6,114 nt of DNA from a bacterium (GTDB lineage Bacteria; Caldisericota; Caldisericia; B22-G15): assembly GCA_012517755.1 (NCBI GenBank), contig JAAYUH010000187.1, positions 1 to 6,114 of the forward strand, given 5' to 3'. The position numbers were made by a program, and so were the translations under genes. Shown one piece after another: positions 6,046-6,114 of the stretch. The notes under the pieces were generated by a model. That model did no database searches. It saw only the letters and a list, made by a program, of their open reading frames with translations, and was not told the DNA's origin. Numbering within the stretch: position 1 is the first letter of the stretch; each line of letters starts with the position of its first letter.

Positions 6046-6114
6046 AATTTTTGAACTCTGTTTAAGATCTTTTTATACGGATTAGACCTGAAAAGGATTC
6101 TACTTTTACGCCAA

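Noticed and set aside
6046..6114. Possible end of a further - strand gene at the right edge
   Set aside because: Two - strand frames are open from the edge (one to a stop at 6062-6064, another through the hairpin to 6000-6002), but 70 bases are too few to choose between them or recognise a protein.

Overview
The window is AT-rich bacterial DNA (by eye well under 40% G+C) with strong AGGAGG-type ribosome binding sites and tightly packed genes. The organism cannot be named from this sequence. Adjacent tldD and tldE plus an HtpX-type M48 protease fit many anaerobic or thermophilic bacteria and little-studied phyla.

Left half, + strand (1-3545): an ordinary, apparently intact proteolysis operon. 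It starts with the 3' part of an HtpX-like membrane zinc protease whose 5' end lies outside the window. Next come tldD, carrying the zinc-site motif HExxxH and a C-terminal Cys, and tldE/pmbA. The genes are translationally coupled: the tldD ribosome binding site overlaps the htpX stop codon, and tldD and tldE overlap by ATGA. The transcript ends at a strong intrinsic terminator (3716-3742), reached through about 170 bases of non-coding DNA with degenerate direct repeats.

Right half, - strand (3830-5953): a two-gene restriction-modification system facing the operon. The upstream gene is an amino-methyltransferase (N4-cytosine or N6-adenine type). The downstream gene, 12 bases later, is a restriction endonuclease with a clear D-x8-D-x-K catalytic core. 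Each gene is split into two reading frames, and each break falls exactly at a run of A (A8 in the methyltransferase, A6 in the endonuclease). Joining the frames gives continuous, sensible proteins of about 425 and 277 residues. The methyltransferase break is a correctly phased A_AAA_AAA slippery heptamer, so it could be programmed, phase-variable, a mutation or a homopolymer sequencing error. The endonuclease break needs a shift in the other direction and looks more like a mutation or error.

Right edge (6005-6114): a near-symmetrical hairpin with T tracts on both strands and a GGTG/CACC core, resembling a bidirectional terminator or a REP-like element, followed by about 70 bases I cannot assign. 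I see no wholly new system. The most interesting signal is the paired homopolymer frameshifts in the two restriction-modification genes.
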